Assembly (NCBI GenBank): GCA_035651955.1
Contig: DASRES010000042.1
Coordinates: 1-64,000, forward strand
DNA length: 64,000 nucleotides
Origin: Acidimicrobiia bacterium
Lineage (GTDB): Bacteria > Actinomycetota > Acidimicrobiia > IMCC26256 > JAMXLJ01
Direction: 5' to 3'
The stretch's first letter is position 1; each line of letters begins with the position of its first letter. Shown here one piece after another: positions 40,986 through 49,532 of the stretch. Under the pieces are notes generated by a model. It was not told the DNA's origin. It saw nothing but the letters and a program-made list of their open reading frames with translations, and did not search any database. The translations under genes were made by a program, and so were the position numbers.

Positions 40986-42001
40986 GTCGCCGCTCCGAAC
41001 AGCTCGCGGTACCACGCGACCGTCTCGCGCAGCCCGCGCGCGAGGTCGAACGCCGGCTTCCAGCCGAGCACGGCGCGCGCCTTCGCGGCCGAGAGGTACT
41101 GGCGCTCGATCTCCCCGGGCGCCTCGCCGAGCACGAGCGGTGGCGTGCCCGCACGTTCGGCCGCGTCGCACACCGCGTCGTAGATCTCCATGACCGACAG
41201 CGGTGACTCGTCGCTGAAGTTGAACGCCTCGCCCGCCGCGGTTCCGCTCACCACGGCCTCGGCGAGCCGGAGGTAGGCGTCAGCCACGTCCTCGACGTAG
41301 AGGTAGTCGCGCACGAGCGTGCCGTCGCTGCGGATGACGGGCTGCTCGTCGTGGAGCAGCGACCGGATGGTGCCGGGGACGATGCGCGACCAGTTGAGGT
41401 CGCCCCGGCCGTACACGTTCCCGCAGCGCGCGACCGCGACCGGCAGTCCGTAGCTCGTCGCGTACGCCTGCGCGACGAGGTCCGCGCACGACTTCGACAC
41501 CTCGTACGGCTCCCGTCCGAGCAGCGCCATGTCCTCCCGGTACGGCAGCTCGTCGACGGAGCCGTACGCCTTGTCGCTCGACGCGACGACCACGGCCGAC
41601 ACCACGTCTGCGTGCCGCCGGCACGCCTCGAGCACGTTCCACGTGCCGCGCACGTTGGTCTCGAGCGTCGCGAGCGGCGCCCGCCGTGCCGTGCCCACGA
41701 TCGTCTGCGCGCCGAGATGGAAGACGGCCTCCGCGCCGTGCGCGAGGAGCGCGCGCTCGACGTCCGCGTAGTGCTCGAGCCGTCCCGACACGACGGACAC
41801 CCGGGCGACGTCGCCGCTGCGGTACAGCTCGGACCGCGGGTCGTGATCGAGGACGAGCGCGACGACGTCCGCACCGAGGTCGAGCAGGCGAGCGACGAGC
41901 ACGGAGCCGACCATGCCTGTCGCGCCCGTCACCAGCACGCGCCGTCCGGCCCACTCGGCTCGCGCAGCTGCGTCGCCGCCGGGCGCCGTCAACGCTCCCA
42001 C
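40982..42001 (-). CDS. rfbG: CDP-glucose 4,6-dehydratase (RfbG type)
   Basis: 339 residues from GTG 42001; TTG 41992, which overlaps the RfbF stop as TTGA, is an alternative start. [20 protein letters not shown] is the NAD loop, [13 protein letters not shown] the YxxxK motif, and [10 protein letters not shown] the Ser/Asp/Lys segment characteristic of Rfb[20 protein letters not shown] and [13 protein letters not shown] are also as in this family. It converts CDP-glucose to CDP-4-keto-6-deoxyglucose, the substrate of the next enzyme. Its stop overlaps the RfbH start. Confidence 0.9.
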   Translation of the reverse strand: MGALTAPGGDAAARAEWAGRRVLVTGATGMVGSVLVARLLDLGADVVALVLDHDPRSELYRSGDVARVSVVSGRLEHYADVERALLAHGAEAVFHLGAQTIVGTARRAPLATLETNVRGTWNVLEACRRHADVVSAVVVASSDKAYGSVDELPYREDMALLGREPYEVSKSCADLVAQAYATSYGLPVAVARCGNVYGRGDLNWSRIVPGTIRSLLHDEQPVIRSDGTLVRDYLYVEDVADAYLRLAEAVVSGTAAGEAFNFSDESPLSVMEIYDAVCDAAERAGTPPLVLGEAPGEIERQYLSAAKARAVLGWKPAFDLARGLRETVAWYRELFGAAT

Positions 42002-42768
42002 ACCGCCCACGGCGCCTTGCCCGACGCCCACAGCTCGTTGAGGAGCAGCGTCTCGCGGTACGTGTCCATCGGCCGCCAGAAGCCGTCGTGGCGGTACGCC
42101 ATGATCTCTTCATCGCGCGCGAGCGCCTCGAGCGGCTCGCGCTCGAGGATCGACTCCTCGTTCAGGTAGTCGAAGAAGTCGCGACCGAAGACGAAGAACC
42201 CCGAGTTCACCCAGTCGTCGGCCACGGGCTTCTCGCGGAACGTGCGGACCATCTGGTCGGCGTCGACGTCGACGACGCCGAAGCGCGACAGCGGTCGCGT
42301 CGCGGTGACCGTCGCGAGCTTCCCGTGACGGCGGTGGAACGCGAGCAGGTCCCCGATGTTCACGTCGGAGAGCCCGTCGCCGTAGGTGACCATGAAGACG
42401 TCGTCGTCGCCGACGTAGCGCTGCACGCGCTTCACGCGGCCGCCCGTCATCGTCTCGAACCCGGTGTCGGCGACGGTGACGCGCCACCCCGTCTCGAGAT
42501 GCCCACCGTGGAACTCGACGGACCCCGGTTCACCCAGGGTCAGGGTGAAGTCGCTGTTCCAGGCCTCGTAATTGAGGAACCACTCCTTGATGATCTGGCC
42601 CTTGTAGCCCACGCACAGCACGAAGTCGCAGAAGCCGTAGTGGGCGTACGACTTCATGATGTGCCACAGGATCGGCCGCCCGCCGATCTCCACCATCGGC
42701 TTGGGCCGGAACTCGGTCTCCTCGCGCATGCGGGTCCCGAGACCGCCACAGAGGATGACGACCTTCAT
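41989..42768 (-). CDS. rfbF: Glucose-1-phosphate cytidylyltransferase
   Basis: 259 residues. The nucleotidyltransferase signature is VVILCGGLGTRMREETEF with RPKPMVEIGGRPILWHIM, the precise RfbF form. VTYGDGLSDVNIGDLL gives the metal-binding Asp, and GFWRPMDTYRE is the conserved C-terminal motif. It makes CDP-glucose from CTP and glucose-1-phosphate and so commits glucose to 3,6-dideoxyhexose synthesis. ATG 42768 lies nine bases after a TACGCT box on the minus strand. It is the first gene of the cassette. Confidence 0.93.
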   Translation of the reverse strand: MKVVILCGGLGTRMREETEFRPKPMVEIGGRPILWHIMKSYAHYGFCDFVLCVGYKGQIIKEWFLNYEAWNSDFTLTLGEPGSVEFHGGHLETGWRVTVADTGFETMTGGRVKRVQRYVGDDDVFMVTYGDGLSDVNIGDLLAFHRRHGKLATVTATRPLSRFGVVDVDADQMVRTFREKPVADDWVNSGFFVFGRDFFDYLNEESILEREPLEALARDEEIMAYRHDGFWRPMDTYRETLLLNELWASGKAPWAVWER

Positions 42769-42777
42769 GTGCGAGCG

Positions 42778-42783
42778 CAGCGT
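42778..42783 (-). promoter_or_regulatory. Putative -10 box (TACGCT) of the dideoxyhexose cassette
   Basis: On the minus strand TACGCT ends nine bases before the rfbF ATG. No ribosome site is seen in the nine bases, so the cassette transcript may be leaderless. Confidence 0.35.
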
Positions 42784-42893
42784 ACCCGTCCTGACCTGCG
42801 CCAACCGGCTTCACGCGCACGAACGGCCGGTGTGGCCACGGGCGGTGACGGGTACAGCTACCGATCGACCATCGAGCGCCGGGCCCAGCGGGG

Positions 42894-44342
42894 GTGAGCG
42901 TGGAGCGCAAGCGGATCGGCGTCCTCGTCGTCGCGTACAACGCGTCGTCGACGCTCGCGAAGGTCCTCGACAGGATCCCACGCGACTTCGTGCACCGGAT
43001 CGACTCGGTGCTCATCTGTGACAACGCCAGCGAGGACTCCACGTACCTCGTGGGGCTGGGCTACAAGCAGGTGTGCGGCGATCTGCCGATCACCGTCCTC
43101 CGCCAGCCGCGCAACCTCGGGTACGGCGGCAACCAGAAGACGGGCTACCAGTGGGCGATCGACGAGGACCTCGACATCGTCGTGCTGCTCCACGCCGACG
43201 GTCAGTACGCGCCCGAGCTCCTGCCCGAGATCGTCGCGCCCCTCGAGCGCGGCGAGGCCGACGCGGTGTTCGGGTCGCGGATGATGAACCGCGGCGACGC
43301 GCTCCGAGGCGGCATGCCGCTCTACAAGTACGTCGGCAATCGCATCCTGACGACAGTGGAGAACTCGCTCGTCGGCATGGACCTCAGCGAGTGGCACAGC
43401 GGGTATCGCGCGTACAGCGTTGCGACGCTGCGCGAGGTCCCGTTCACGAGGCTGTCCGACGACTACGACTTCGACACCGGGATCATCCTGCAGCTCCACG
43501 AGGCCGGGAAGAGGATCGTCGAGCTGCCGATCCCGACCTTCTACGGCGACGAGATCTCGTACGTCAACGGTGTCCGCTACGCGAAGGACATCGTGCGGGA
43601 GGTCTTGCGCTACCGCGCGCACAAGGCCGGGCTCGGGACCGGCGAGACCGCGTTCGCGACGCCGGCCGCGGAGTGGGAGCAGGGGACCGAGGCCACACAG
43701 ACCCGGATCATCGCGTGGCTCGCGCCGCGGCCCGCGAGCCGGATCCTCGATCTCGCGTGCGGCGACGGCGCGCTCGGCGCGCGGCTGCGTCGGTGTGGTC
43801 ACCAGGTCGTCGGCGTCGACGCCGAGGAGCGTCCCGGCGTCGCGGACCGGCTCGACAAGTTCGTCGCGGCCGACGTCGATCAGGGCATCCCGGCCGACGT
43901 GGGCGACGGGTTCGACACGGTCATCGTCGGTCATGCGCTCGAGGAGGTCCGTGACCCCGAGCGTCTCCTGGCCGACGTCCGCCGGCTGATGCAGCCCCAC
44001 GGCACGGCGATCGTGGCCGTCTCGAACTTCGCGCACTGGTACCCGCGTGTGCGGACCGTCGCCGGCCGGTTCGACTACGACCGCCAGGGAATCCTCGACC
44101 GGTCGCATCTCCGGTTCTTCACGCGCCGCAGCTTCGAGCGCCTCGCGCGCGACACCGGGTTCAGCGCCCGACGCCGGGCGGTGTCAGGTGTGCCGTTCGA
44201 GACGCTGCCCCCGCCGCTCACACGCGCGGGCGCGCGGGCGCGGCGGTGCGCACAGCTGACGGACCGGTTCGGCGCGACGACCTGGCCCTCGCTGTTCGGG
44301 TTCGAGCTGCTCTACGAGCTCGATCCGGCCCGTCCCTGCTGA
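42894..44342 (+). CDS. Fusion of GT2 glycosyltransferase and class I methyltransferase
   Basis: 482 residues from GTG 42894 (GTG 42900 is possible). Residues 1-240 form a GT2 domain: GVLVVAYNASSTLAKVLDRI, LICDNASEDST, LHADGQYAPELLPEIV with the DxD-like metal site, and HSGYRAYS, as in polyprenyl-phosphate mannose or glucose synthases. Residues from about 265 form a SAM methyltransferase with ILDLACGDGALGARL and VIVGHALEEVRDPERLL, then a tail without membrane helix. It is divergent from the dideoxyhexose cassette. One protein could make and methylate a lipid-linked sugar, but the acceptor of the methyl group is unknown. Confidence 0.85.
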   Translation: MSVERKRIGVLVVAYNASSTLAKVLDRIPRDFVHRIDSVLICDNASEDSTYLVGLGYKQVCGDLPITVLRQPRNLGYGGNQKTGYQWAIDEDLDIVVLLHADGQYAPELLPEIVAPLERGEADAVFGSRMMNRGDALRGGMPLYKYVGNRILTTVENSLVGMDLSEWHSGYRAYSVATLREVPFTRLSDDYDFDTGIILQLHEAGKRIVELPIPTFYGDEISYVNGVRYAKDIVREVLRYRAHKAGLGTGETAFATPAAEWEQGTEATQTRIIAWLAPRPASRILDLACGDGALGARLRRCGHQVVGVDAEERPGVADRLDKFVAADVDQGIPADVGDGFDTVIVGHALEEVRDPERLLADVRRLMQPHGTAIVAVSNFAHWYPRVRTVAGRFDYDRQGILDRSHLRFFTRRSFERLARDTGFSARRRAVSGVPFETLPPPLTRAGARARRCAQLTDRFGATTWPSLFGFELLYELDPARPC

Positions 44343-46447
44343 CGGACGGCCGCGGCGACCGAGCCGCCGATGCGGTCGCACAGCGGTGTCGCGACCGGCA
44401 GGGCGCGCGCACTCGACACGGCACCTGCCGCGCCGGTCGTCACGACACGCGGAGTCCCGACCGGGACGTGTGCGGCAGCTCGCAACGCGGTCCGGCCGTC
44501 GAGCGTGGCTGAGACGACACCGAGGGAACGATCGAGCAGCGCGTCGACCACGACGGGCCGTCCAGTCGGCGCGACGACCGGATCGCCCTCGATCGCGTGT
44601 CCGGATGTGTCGACGATGCCGACGCGCGCGTGTGACCCGTCGACGCGGCGGACCGTCAGCTGCAGCGGCGCGGCGGCGCCGACGGTGGCGATCGTCGCTC
44701 TCGAGGTCGGGCGGGCACCCGCCGCGAGAACGACCGCGGCGCGCACGTGCCCGCCGGCCGCGCCGAGCTCGAGCTGGCGCCATCCGGCCCGCGGCTCCCA
44801 CCAGTAGAGGCCGGCGCAGCGACCCACGACCACGAGCGCGTCCGGGGAATGGTCACGCGGCAGCGTGTCGACGTGTCGCGCCGCCCATCCCCGCGTGCCC
44901 AACGTGTTCGCGACGCTCTCCTGGAACCCGAAGAAGCCGGTGCGCAGCGTGGGCGTGATCGATCCGTAGACGCGCTGGTACGTGAGCGTGATCGCGCCGT
45001 TGGCCCAGACGGTGAACAGCGCGAGCAACGTGACGGCGAGGAATGCGGCGGCGTGGCGTCGTGGTCGACGGCTCCACGACCGGTCCACGTGTCGCAACGC
45101 GTACTGCATCCCGACAACCGCGGGCAGGAGGACGAGCGGCACGAAGTCGATCAGGTACCGGTTGGCGATGAACCCGATCACGAGCGTCGGAACGACCGCG
45201 ATCGCGGCGGCGAGGGTCGCCGCGCCGAACGTCAGGGCGACGTCCGGACGGACGCGACCGCGTGTGACCGCGACGACCGCGACGACGGCGAACACGAGGA
45301 GCAACGCCATCGTGGCGGGAACGCTCGACGTCCGGTCGATCGTGTCGAACCGCACTCCGAAGAACGTCTGCACGGATCGCGTCGGGAAGTCGGCGAACGG
45401 GAACAGGTGCCAGAGCCGCAGCGCGTCCGGGCGGGCATAGGCCCACACGGTCGTCGCGGCGTAGCGCACGTTGAACAGCGAGCCACCGTTCGCATGGAGC
45501 GCCGCGATGCGCGCCGGTTGGTACCTGGAGTAGAGCTGCTTGTCGAAGGGGACGCTGAACCACGTGCCGAACTTCGCGTGGTTGACGAGCGCGTACACCA
45601 CGACCGGGACCGCCGTCGCGACCGCGATCGGCCACCCGCGGCGTATGCCCCCGACGATGCGGTCCGACGCGCCTCGCGCGTCCCGCCGGACCAGCGGCGA
45701 CAGGACCGCGCCGGCTGCGAGGATGCCGAGCATGGCCGTCGGCCCGAGCCCGACCGACGGGCGCGCGAGGAGCGCGCACACGCACACGACGGACGCGGCC
45801 GCGAGCCGCGTCGCGGTCGGCGAGACCGCGACACCGATCACGAGGTCGAAGCCGACCAGTGCGAGCGCGGTGCCCCACAGCTCGGCCTCGTGGTACACGA
45901 TCATCCGGCTCGCCGGGAACAGCAGCGCCGACCCGACGCCGAGCGCGAACGTCCACGCGCCCGTCAGCGCGAGCTCGGCCCGGCCGACGGGCGCGTCGCC
46001 ACGCAGCATGGCGCGCGCTCGCCAGAGGAGCCGGGACGCGCCGAGCATCGCGACCGCGAACGCGAGGATCATCGACACCTCGGTCAGCCGGCCGTCGAAG
46101 CGGTGCGTCACCGCGAGCACGGGCATGCGGAGCAACGCGGGGAACGGTCCGTAGTACTCGTACGTCCGCCCGTGGATGACGATGCCCTCGAACGCGAGCG
46201 AGCCCGTCGGGACGTTCCAGTGCCCGCGGAAGAGGCTGCGGGCCTGGATGTCGTAGAAGTTCGCGAAGAACGGCGGCCGGGCGAACAGGTTGCTGCGGCC
46301 CAGCATCGCGAGCCACGCGAACACGACGAGCGCCGCGACGGCTCCGAGGGCGCAGGCGGACGCGAACCGCCGGGCCGCGGCCGCGTGCTCGGTGTCGACG
46401 CCGCCCGGGCTCGCCTCGGGCTCGCCCACGGCCGTCGCGGCCTGCAT
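44312..46447 (-). CDS. Large polytopic membrane protein, GT-C-like
   Basis: 711 residues from ATG 46447. About eleven membrane helices in the first 500 residues are followed by an extracytoplasmic C-terminal region of about 210 residues with beta-rich text. The first outer loop reads FFANFYDIQARSLFRGHWN, an acidic GT-C loop. YYGPFPALLRMP and VNHAKFGTWFSVPFDKQLY are further conserved-looking stretches. It is probably a glycan-building or mycobacterial arabinosyltransferase-like protein by topology only; I do not recognise a named family. Its end overlaps the convergent GT2-methyltransferase gene by 31 bases. Confidence 0.7.
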   Translation of the reverse strand: MQAATAVGEPEASPGGVDTEHAAAARRFASACALGAVAALVVFAWLAMLGRSNLFARPPFFANFYDIQARSLFRGHWNVPTGSLAFEGIVIHGRTYEYYGPFPALLRMPVLAVTHRFDGRLTEVSMILAFAVAMLGASRLLWRARAMLRGDAPVGRAELALTGAWTFALGVGSALLFPASRMIVYHEAELWGTALALVGFDLVIGVAVSPTATRLAAASVVCVCALLARPSVGLGPTAMLGILAAGAVLSPLVRRDARGASDRIVGGIRRGWPIAVATAVPVVVYALVNHAKFGTWFSVPFDKQLYSRYQPARIAALHANGGSLFNVRYAATTVWAYARPDALRLWHLFPFADFPTRSVQTFFGVRFDTIDRTSSVPATMALLLVFAVVAVVAVTRGRVRPDVALTFGAATLAAAIAVVPTLVIGFIANRYLIDFVPLVLLPAVVGMQYALRHVDRSWSRRPRRHAAAFLAVTLLALFTVWANGAITLTYQRVYGSITPTLRTGFFGFQESVANTLGTRGWAARHVDTLPRDHSPDALVVVGRCAGLYWWEPRAGWRQLELGAAGGHVRAAVVLAAGARPTSRATIATVGAAAPLQLTVRRVDGSHARVGIVDTSGHAIEGDPVVAPTGRPVVVDALLDRSLGVVSATLDGRTALRAAAHVPVGTPRVVTTGAAGAVSSARALPVATPLCDRIGGSVAAAVRQQGRAGSSS

Positions 46448-46550
46448 GGCGGGACACGTTACCGACGGGGTCTCGTCCCGTCGGTGCGCACGTTCACGCG
46501 GCGGGGCCGGTACCGTCGCGCGGCTGCGGGACCGGGGAGAGAGCCGACCT

Positions 46551-47732
46551 ATGGCGAGCAAGGTCGAGGCGCCGCCGGCGAGCGGACGCCCGGCTTCGGG
46601 CAACGAGGCGACCACGAGCGTCGAGGCCGCCGTTCCGCCGCGCTGGCGCGACGACGCGCGGCACGTTCTCGTCCCGTGGCTCGTCGCGCGCGTCGTCGTC
46701 GTCGGTTCGCTCGCGGTCTCCCGCTACCTGTTCACGAACATCGGCCACGGCCGGCGTCCGGTCGCGCTCGGCCAGGGGCTGTTCGCGTGGGACGCCGCGT
46801 TCTACCGGTCCATCGCCGAGCACGGCTACCGCTCGTTCGACGGCAGCCTGCGGTTCTTCCCGCTCGTACCCGTCGTCACGCGGATCGTCGGCTGGGTCAC
46901 CGGCGATGCGGTCGCGCTCGTGCTCGTCGCCAACGCGAGCGCGTTCGTGCTCGCGGTGCTGCTCGCGCGGCTCGTCCGGCGCGACCTGCACGACGAGGTC
47001 GCGGTCGACCGCGCCGTGTGGCTCGTGGCGATCGCGCCCTCCGCCGCGGTCCTCGTGCTCGGATACGCCGAGGCGACGTTCATGGCGCTCGCGGTCGCCA
47101 CGTTCCTCGGGCTCCGCAGTCGCCGGTGGTGGGTCGCGGCGCTGTGCGGATATCTCGCCGGGCTCACGCGGCCGCTCGGTGCGCTCCTCACGATCGGGGC
47201 CGCCGTCGAGGCCGGGCGCGGGTGGCGCGGCGCGAGCACGCGAGAGCGGATCGAGCGTTCGATCGCGGTCGTCGCGCCCGCCGCGGGGACGGGGACGTTC
47301 CTCGCGTGGGTCGGCGCGCGCTACGGGGACTGGCTCGAGCCCCTGCACCTCCAGCAGCGCGGGATCGCGCGCGGGGGGTTCCTCGACCCGGCCCGTGCGC
47401 TCTGGCACTCCGCGCAGGAGCTGCTCGGCCGCCACCATGTCGGGACCGGCCTGCACTTCGTGTGGGCGCTCGGGTTCCTCGCGCTGCTGGTCGTCGTCGC
47501 CCGCCGGCTGCCCGCCTCGTACACGGCGTTCGCCGGGACCGGGCTCCTGCTCGTCCTGTCGTCGCACAACCTCGACTCGCTGGAGCGGTACGCGCTCTCC
47601 CTGTTCCCGCTGGTCGTCGCCGGGGCGGTGCTGATCCGGAGCGAGTCGGTCGCGCGGCCGGTGCTGCTGCTGTCGGTCGCGGGCCTCGTCGGCTACTCCG
47701 TGCTGGCCTTCTTCGGCGTGTACGTGCCCTGA
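46551..47732 (+). CDS. PIG-V-like mannosyltransferase, integral membrane
   Basis: 393 residues from ATG 46551, preceded by GGGGAGAGAG. Hydrophobic helices start at about residue 40. AWDAAFYRSIAEHGY carries the conserved WD/E-type acidic loop, and RFFPLVPVVTRIVGW follows it; both match the PIG-V family of GPI and bacterial mannosyltransferases (GT-C). VLGYAEATFMALAVATF and LAGLTRPLGALL are also typical. The expected donor is polyprenyl-phosphate mannose, which a DPM1-like GT2 could supply (50778). A GC hairpin follows the stop. Confidence 0.8.
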   Translation: MASKVEAPPASGRPASGNEATTSVEAAVPPRWRDDARHVLVPWLVARVVVVGSLAVSRYLFTNIGHGRRPVALGQGLFAWDAAFYRSIAEHGYRSFDGSLRFFPLVPVVTRIVGWVTGDAVALVLVANASAFVLAVLLARLVRRDLHDEVAVDRAVWLVAIAPSAAVLVLGYAEATFMALAVATFLGLRSRRWWVAALCGYLAGLTRPLGALLTIGAAVEAGRGWRGASTRERIERSIAVVAPAAGTGTFLAWVGARYGDWLEPLHLQQRGIARGGFLDPARALWHSAQELLGRHHVGTGLHFVWALGFLALLVVVARRLPASYTAFAGTGLLLVLSSHNLDSLERYALSLFPLVVAGAVLIRSESVARPVLLLSVAGLVGYSVLAFFGVYVP

Positions 47733-47738
47733 GCAGGG

Positions 47739-47757
47739 CGTTCGCGCGTCGCGAACG
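47739..47757 (+). terminator. Terminator-like hairpin after the PIG-V-like gene
   Basis: CGTTCGCG pairs with CGCGAACG around a three-base loop, starting six bases after the stop codon. There is no T-run. Confidence 0.45.
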
Positions 47758-47793
47758 ATGGCGCGGACCGGACACCCGGCGGCGGCCGGTCGC

Positions 47794-47799
47794 TACACT
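47794..47799 (+). promoter_or_regulatory. Putative -10 box (TACACT)
   Basis: TACACT fits the actinobacterial -10 box and would start transcription near 47807, giving a leader of about 115 bases before the flavoprotein ATG. That leader opens with a GCCGCC/GGCGGC hairpin (47805-47821). It is the longest leader in the window; nothing else recognisable is in it. Confidence 0.4.
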
Positions 47800-47920
47800 G
47801 CGTAGCCGCCGGAGGGGCGGCAGCCCGCGTCACGCGTGCGCGCCCGGCGCCCGACGGCACCCGGCCCGACGACACCGGCATGGTGGGGACCCGCATCCGG
47901 CCGACGCATCGCGGAGCGAC

Positions 47921-49489
47921 ATGACCAACCAGGAAGCGACGTCCTCGACCTCGACCACCGTGGACGACCCCGCGTCGCGAGAGTGCCAGGTGGTGATCAT
48001 CGGCGCGGGTCCGGCCGGGCTCACCGCCGCCTACATGCTCATGAAGCGCGGCTACTCGTCGACGGTCCTCGAGGCGGACGACGTCGTCGGCGGCATCAGC
48101 CGGACGGTCGAGCGCGACGGGTGGCGCTTCGACATCGGCGGACACCGCTTCTTCACGAAGGTCAAGCCGGTCGACGACCTCTGGTTCGAGATCCTCGGCG
48201 AGGACGAGTTCCTGCGCCGTCCCCGGATGAGCCGCATCTTCTACCGGGGGAAGCTGTTCGACTACCCGATCGTGCCCCTGCAGGCACTGAAGACGCTCGG
48301 GCTCGTCGAGGCGGTGCGCTGCGGCGGGTCGTACCTGTGGGTCCGGGTCAAGCCGCCGAAGGACCAGGAGCACCTCGAGGGCTTCTACGCGCGTCGCTTC
48401 GGATGGCGTCTCTACCAGCACTTCTTCAAGACGTACACGGAGAAGGTCTGGGGCGTGCCGGTCTCCGAGCTGTCGGCCGACTGGGGCGCGCAGCGCGTCA
48501 AGGACCTCTCGCTGTTCAAGGCGCTGTGGGAGGGCCTCAAGCCGAAGTCGATGAAGGCCCGGCGGGACAAGTCGAAGCAGGTGACGAGCCTGATCGAGGA
48601 GTTCAACTACCCGAAGTACGGGCCCGGTCAGATGTGGGAGAAGGCGACCGACCTCGTGACGGCAGCAGGGACGAAGGTCGTCTTCAACAGCAAGGTCACC
48701 GCGGTCCACCACCGCAATGGACGCGCGTACGCGGTCACCGCCGAGACGGACGGCGTCCCGAGCCGTTACGACTGCACCGACGTCGTCTCGTCCATGCCGA
48801 TGAGCGCGCTGGTCAAGGCGATGGACCCGCCGCCCCCCGCCGACGTCCTCACGGCTGCGAACGACCTCCGCTACCGCGACTTCATGACTGTGGCGCTCGT
48901 CGTGCCGGAGGAGTACAGCTTCCCGGACAACTGGATCTACATCCACGACCCGGACGTGAAGGTGGGGCGCATCCAGAACTTCGGGCGCTGGTCGCCGTAC
49001 CTCGTGAAGGACGGGCGGACCTGTCTCGGCCTCGAGTTCTTCGTGACCGAGGGCGACGAGATGTGGACCAAGCCCGACGACGAGCTGATCGAGCAGGCCA
49101 AGCGCGAGCTGCACCACCTCGGTCTCGCCGACGCGTCGCGTGTCGAGGCCGGCTACGTCGTGCGCGTCCCGAAGGCGTATCCGCACTACGACGACCACTA
49201 CAAGCACAACGTCGACGTGATGCGCGAGTGGATCGCGCAGCACTGCTCGAACGTGTATCCCGTGGGTCGCAACGGGATGCACAAGTACAACAATCAGGAT
49301 CACTCGATGTACACCGCGATGCTCTCGGTCGAGAACATCCTCGGCGCGCACCACGACGTGTGGAGCGTCAACGTCGAGCAGGAGTACCACGAGGAAGGCG
49401 ACGAGGAAGGCGACGGCACTGCCGAGTCGGGGACGGGGCGCGCCGCGCCGGTCATCCCGCGCCGCGTCTCGGACGCGTCGTCGTCCTGA
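47921..49489 (+). CDS. FAD-dependent amine-oxidase/UDP-galactopyranose-mutase-like flavoprotein
   Basis: 522 residues. The FAD dinucleotide motif is VVIIGAGPAGLTAAYMLMKRG, then VVGGISRTVERDGWRFDIGGHRFF, as in the glycan-locus flavoproteins related to protoporphyrinogen oxidase and UDP-galactopyranose mutase. NGMHKYNNQDHSMYTAML near the C-terminus is the second FAD contact. It is soluble, with an acidic last 30 residues. Members near GT39 and GT2 genes are thought to rework nucleotide or lipid-linked sugars in the cytoplasm; the exact reaction is not known. GGAG lies six bases upstream of the ATG. Confidence 0.8.
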   Translation: MTNQEATSSTSTTVDDPASRECQVVIIGAGPAGLTAAYMLMKRGYSSTVLEADDVVGGISRTVERDGWRFDIGGHRFFTKVKPVDDLWFEILGEDEFLRRPRMSRIFYRGKLFDYPIVPLQALKTLGLVEAVRCGGSYLWVRVKPPKDQEHLEGFYARRFGWRLYQHFFKTYTEKVWGVPVSELSADWGAQRVKDLSLFKALWEGLKPKSMKARRDKSKQVTSLIEEFNYPKYGPGQMWEKATDLVTAAGTKVVFNSKVTAVHHRNGRAYAVTAETDGVPSRYDCTDVVSSMPMSALVKAMDPPPPADVLTAANDLRYRDFMTVALVVPEEYSFPDNWIYIHDPDVKVGRIQNFGRWSPYLVKDGRTCLGLEFFVTEGDEMWTKPDDELIEQAKRELHHLGLADASRVEAGYVVRVPKAYPHYDDHYKHNVDVMREWIAQHCSNVYPVGRNGMHKYNNQDHSMYTAMLSVENILGAHHDVWSVNVEQEYHEEGDEEGDGTAESGTGRAAPVIPRRVSDASSS

Positions 49490-49532
49490 CACGCACGCGC
49501 GGCCGGTCGACCCGCGCCGAGCGGGGGAGGGC

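Noticed and set aside
44747-49489. Open plus-strand frame of 1580 codons
   Set aside because: The first two thirds are antisense or out of frame to a membrane protein and a PIG-V-like gene and are Arg/Asp-rich without domain text. Only the part from ATG 47921 is a real protein.
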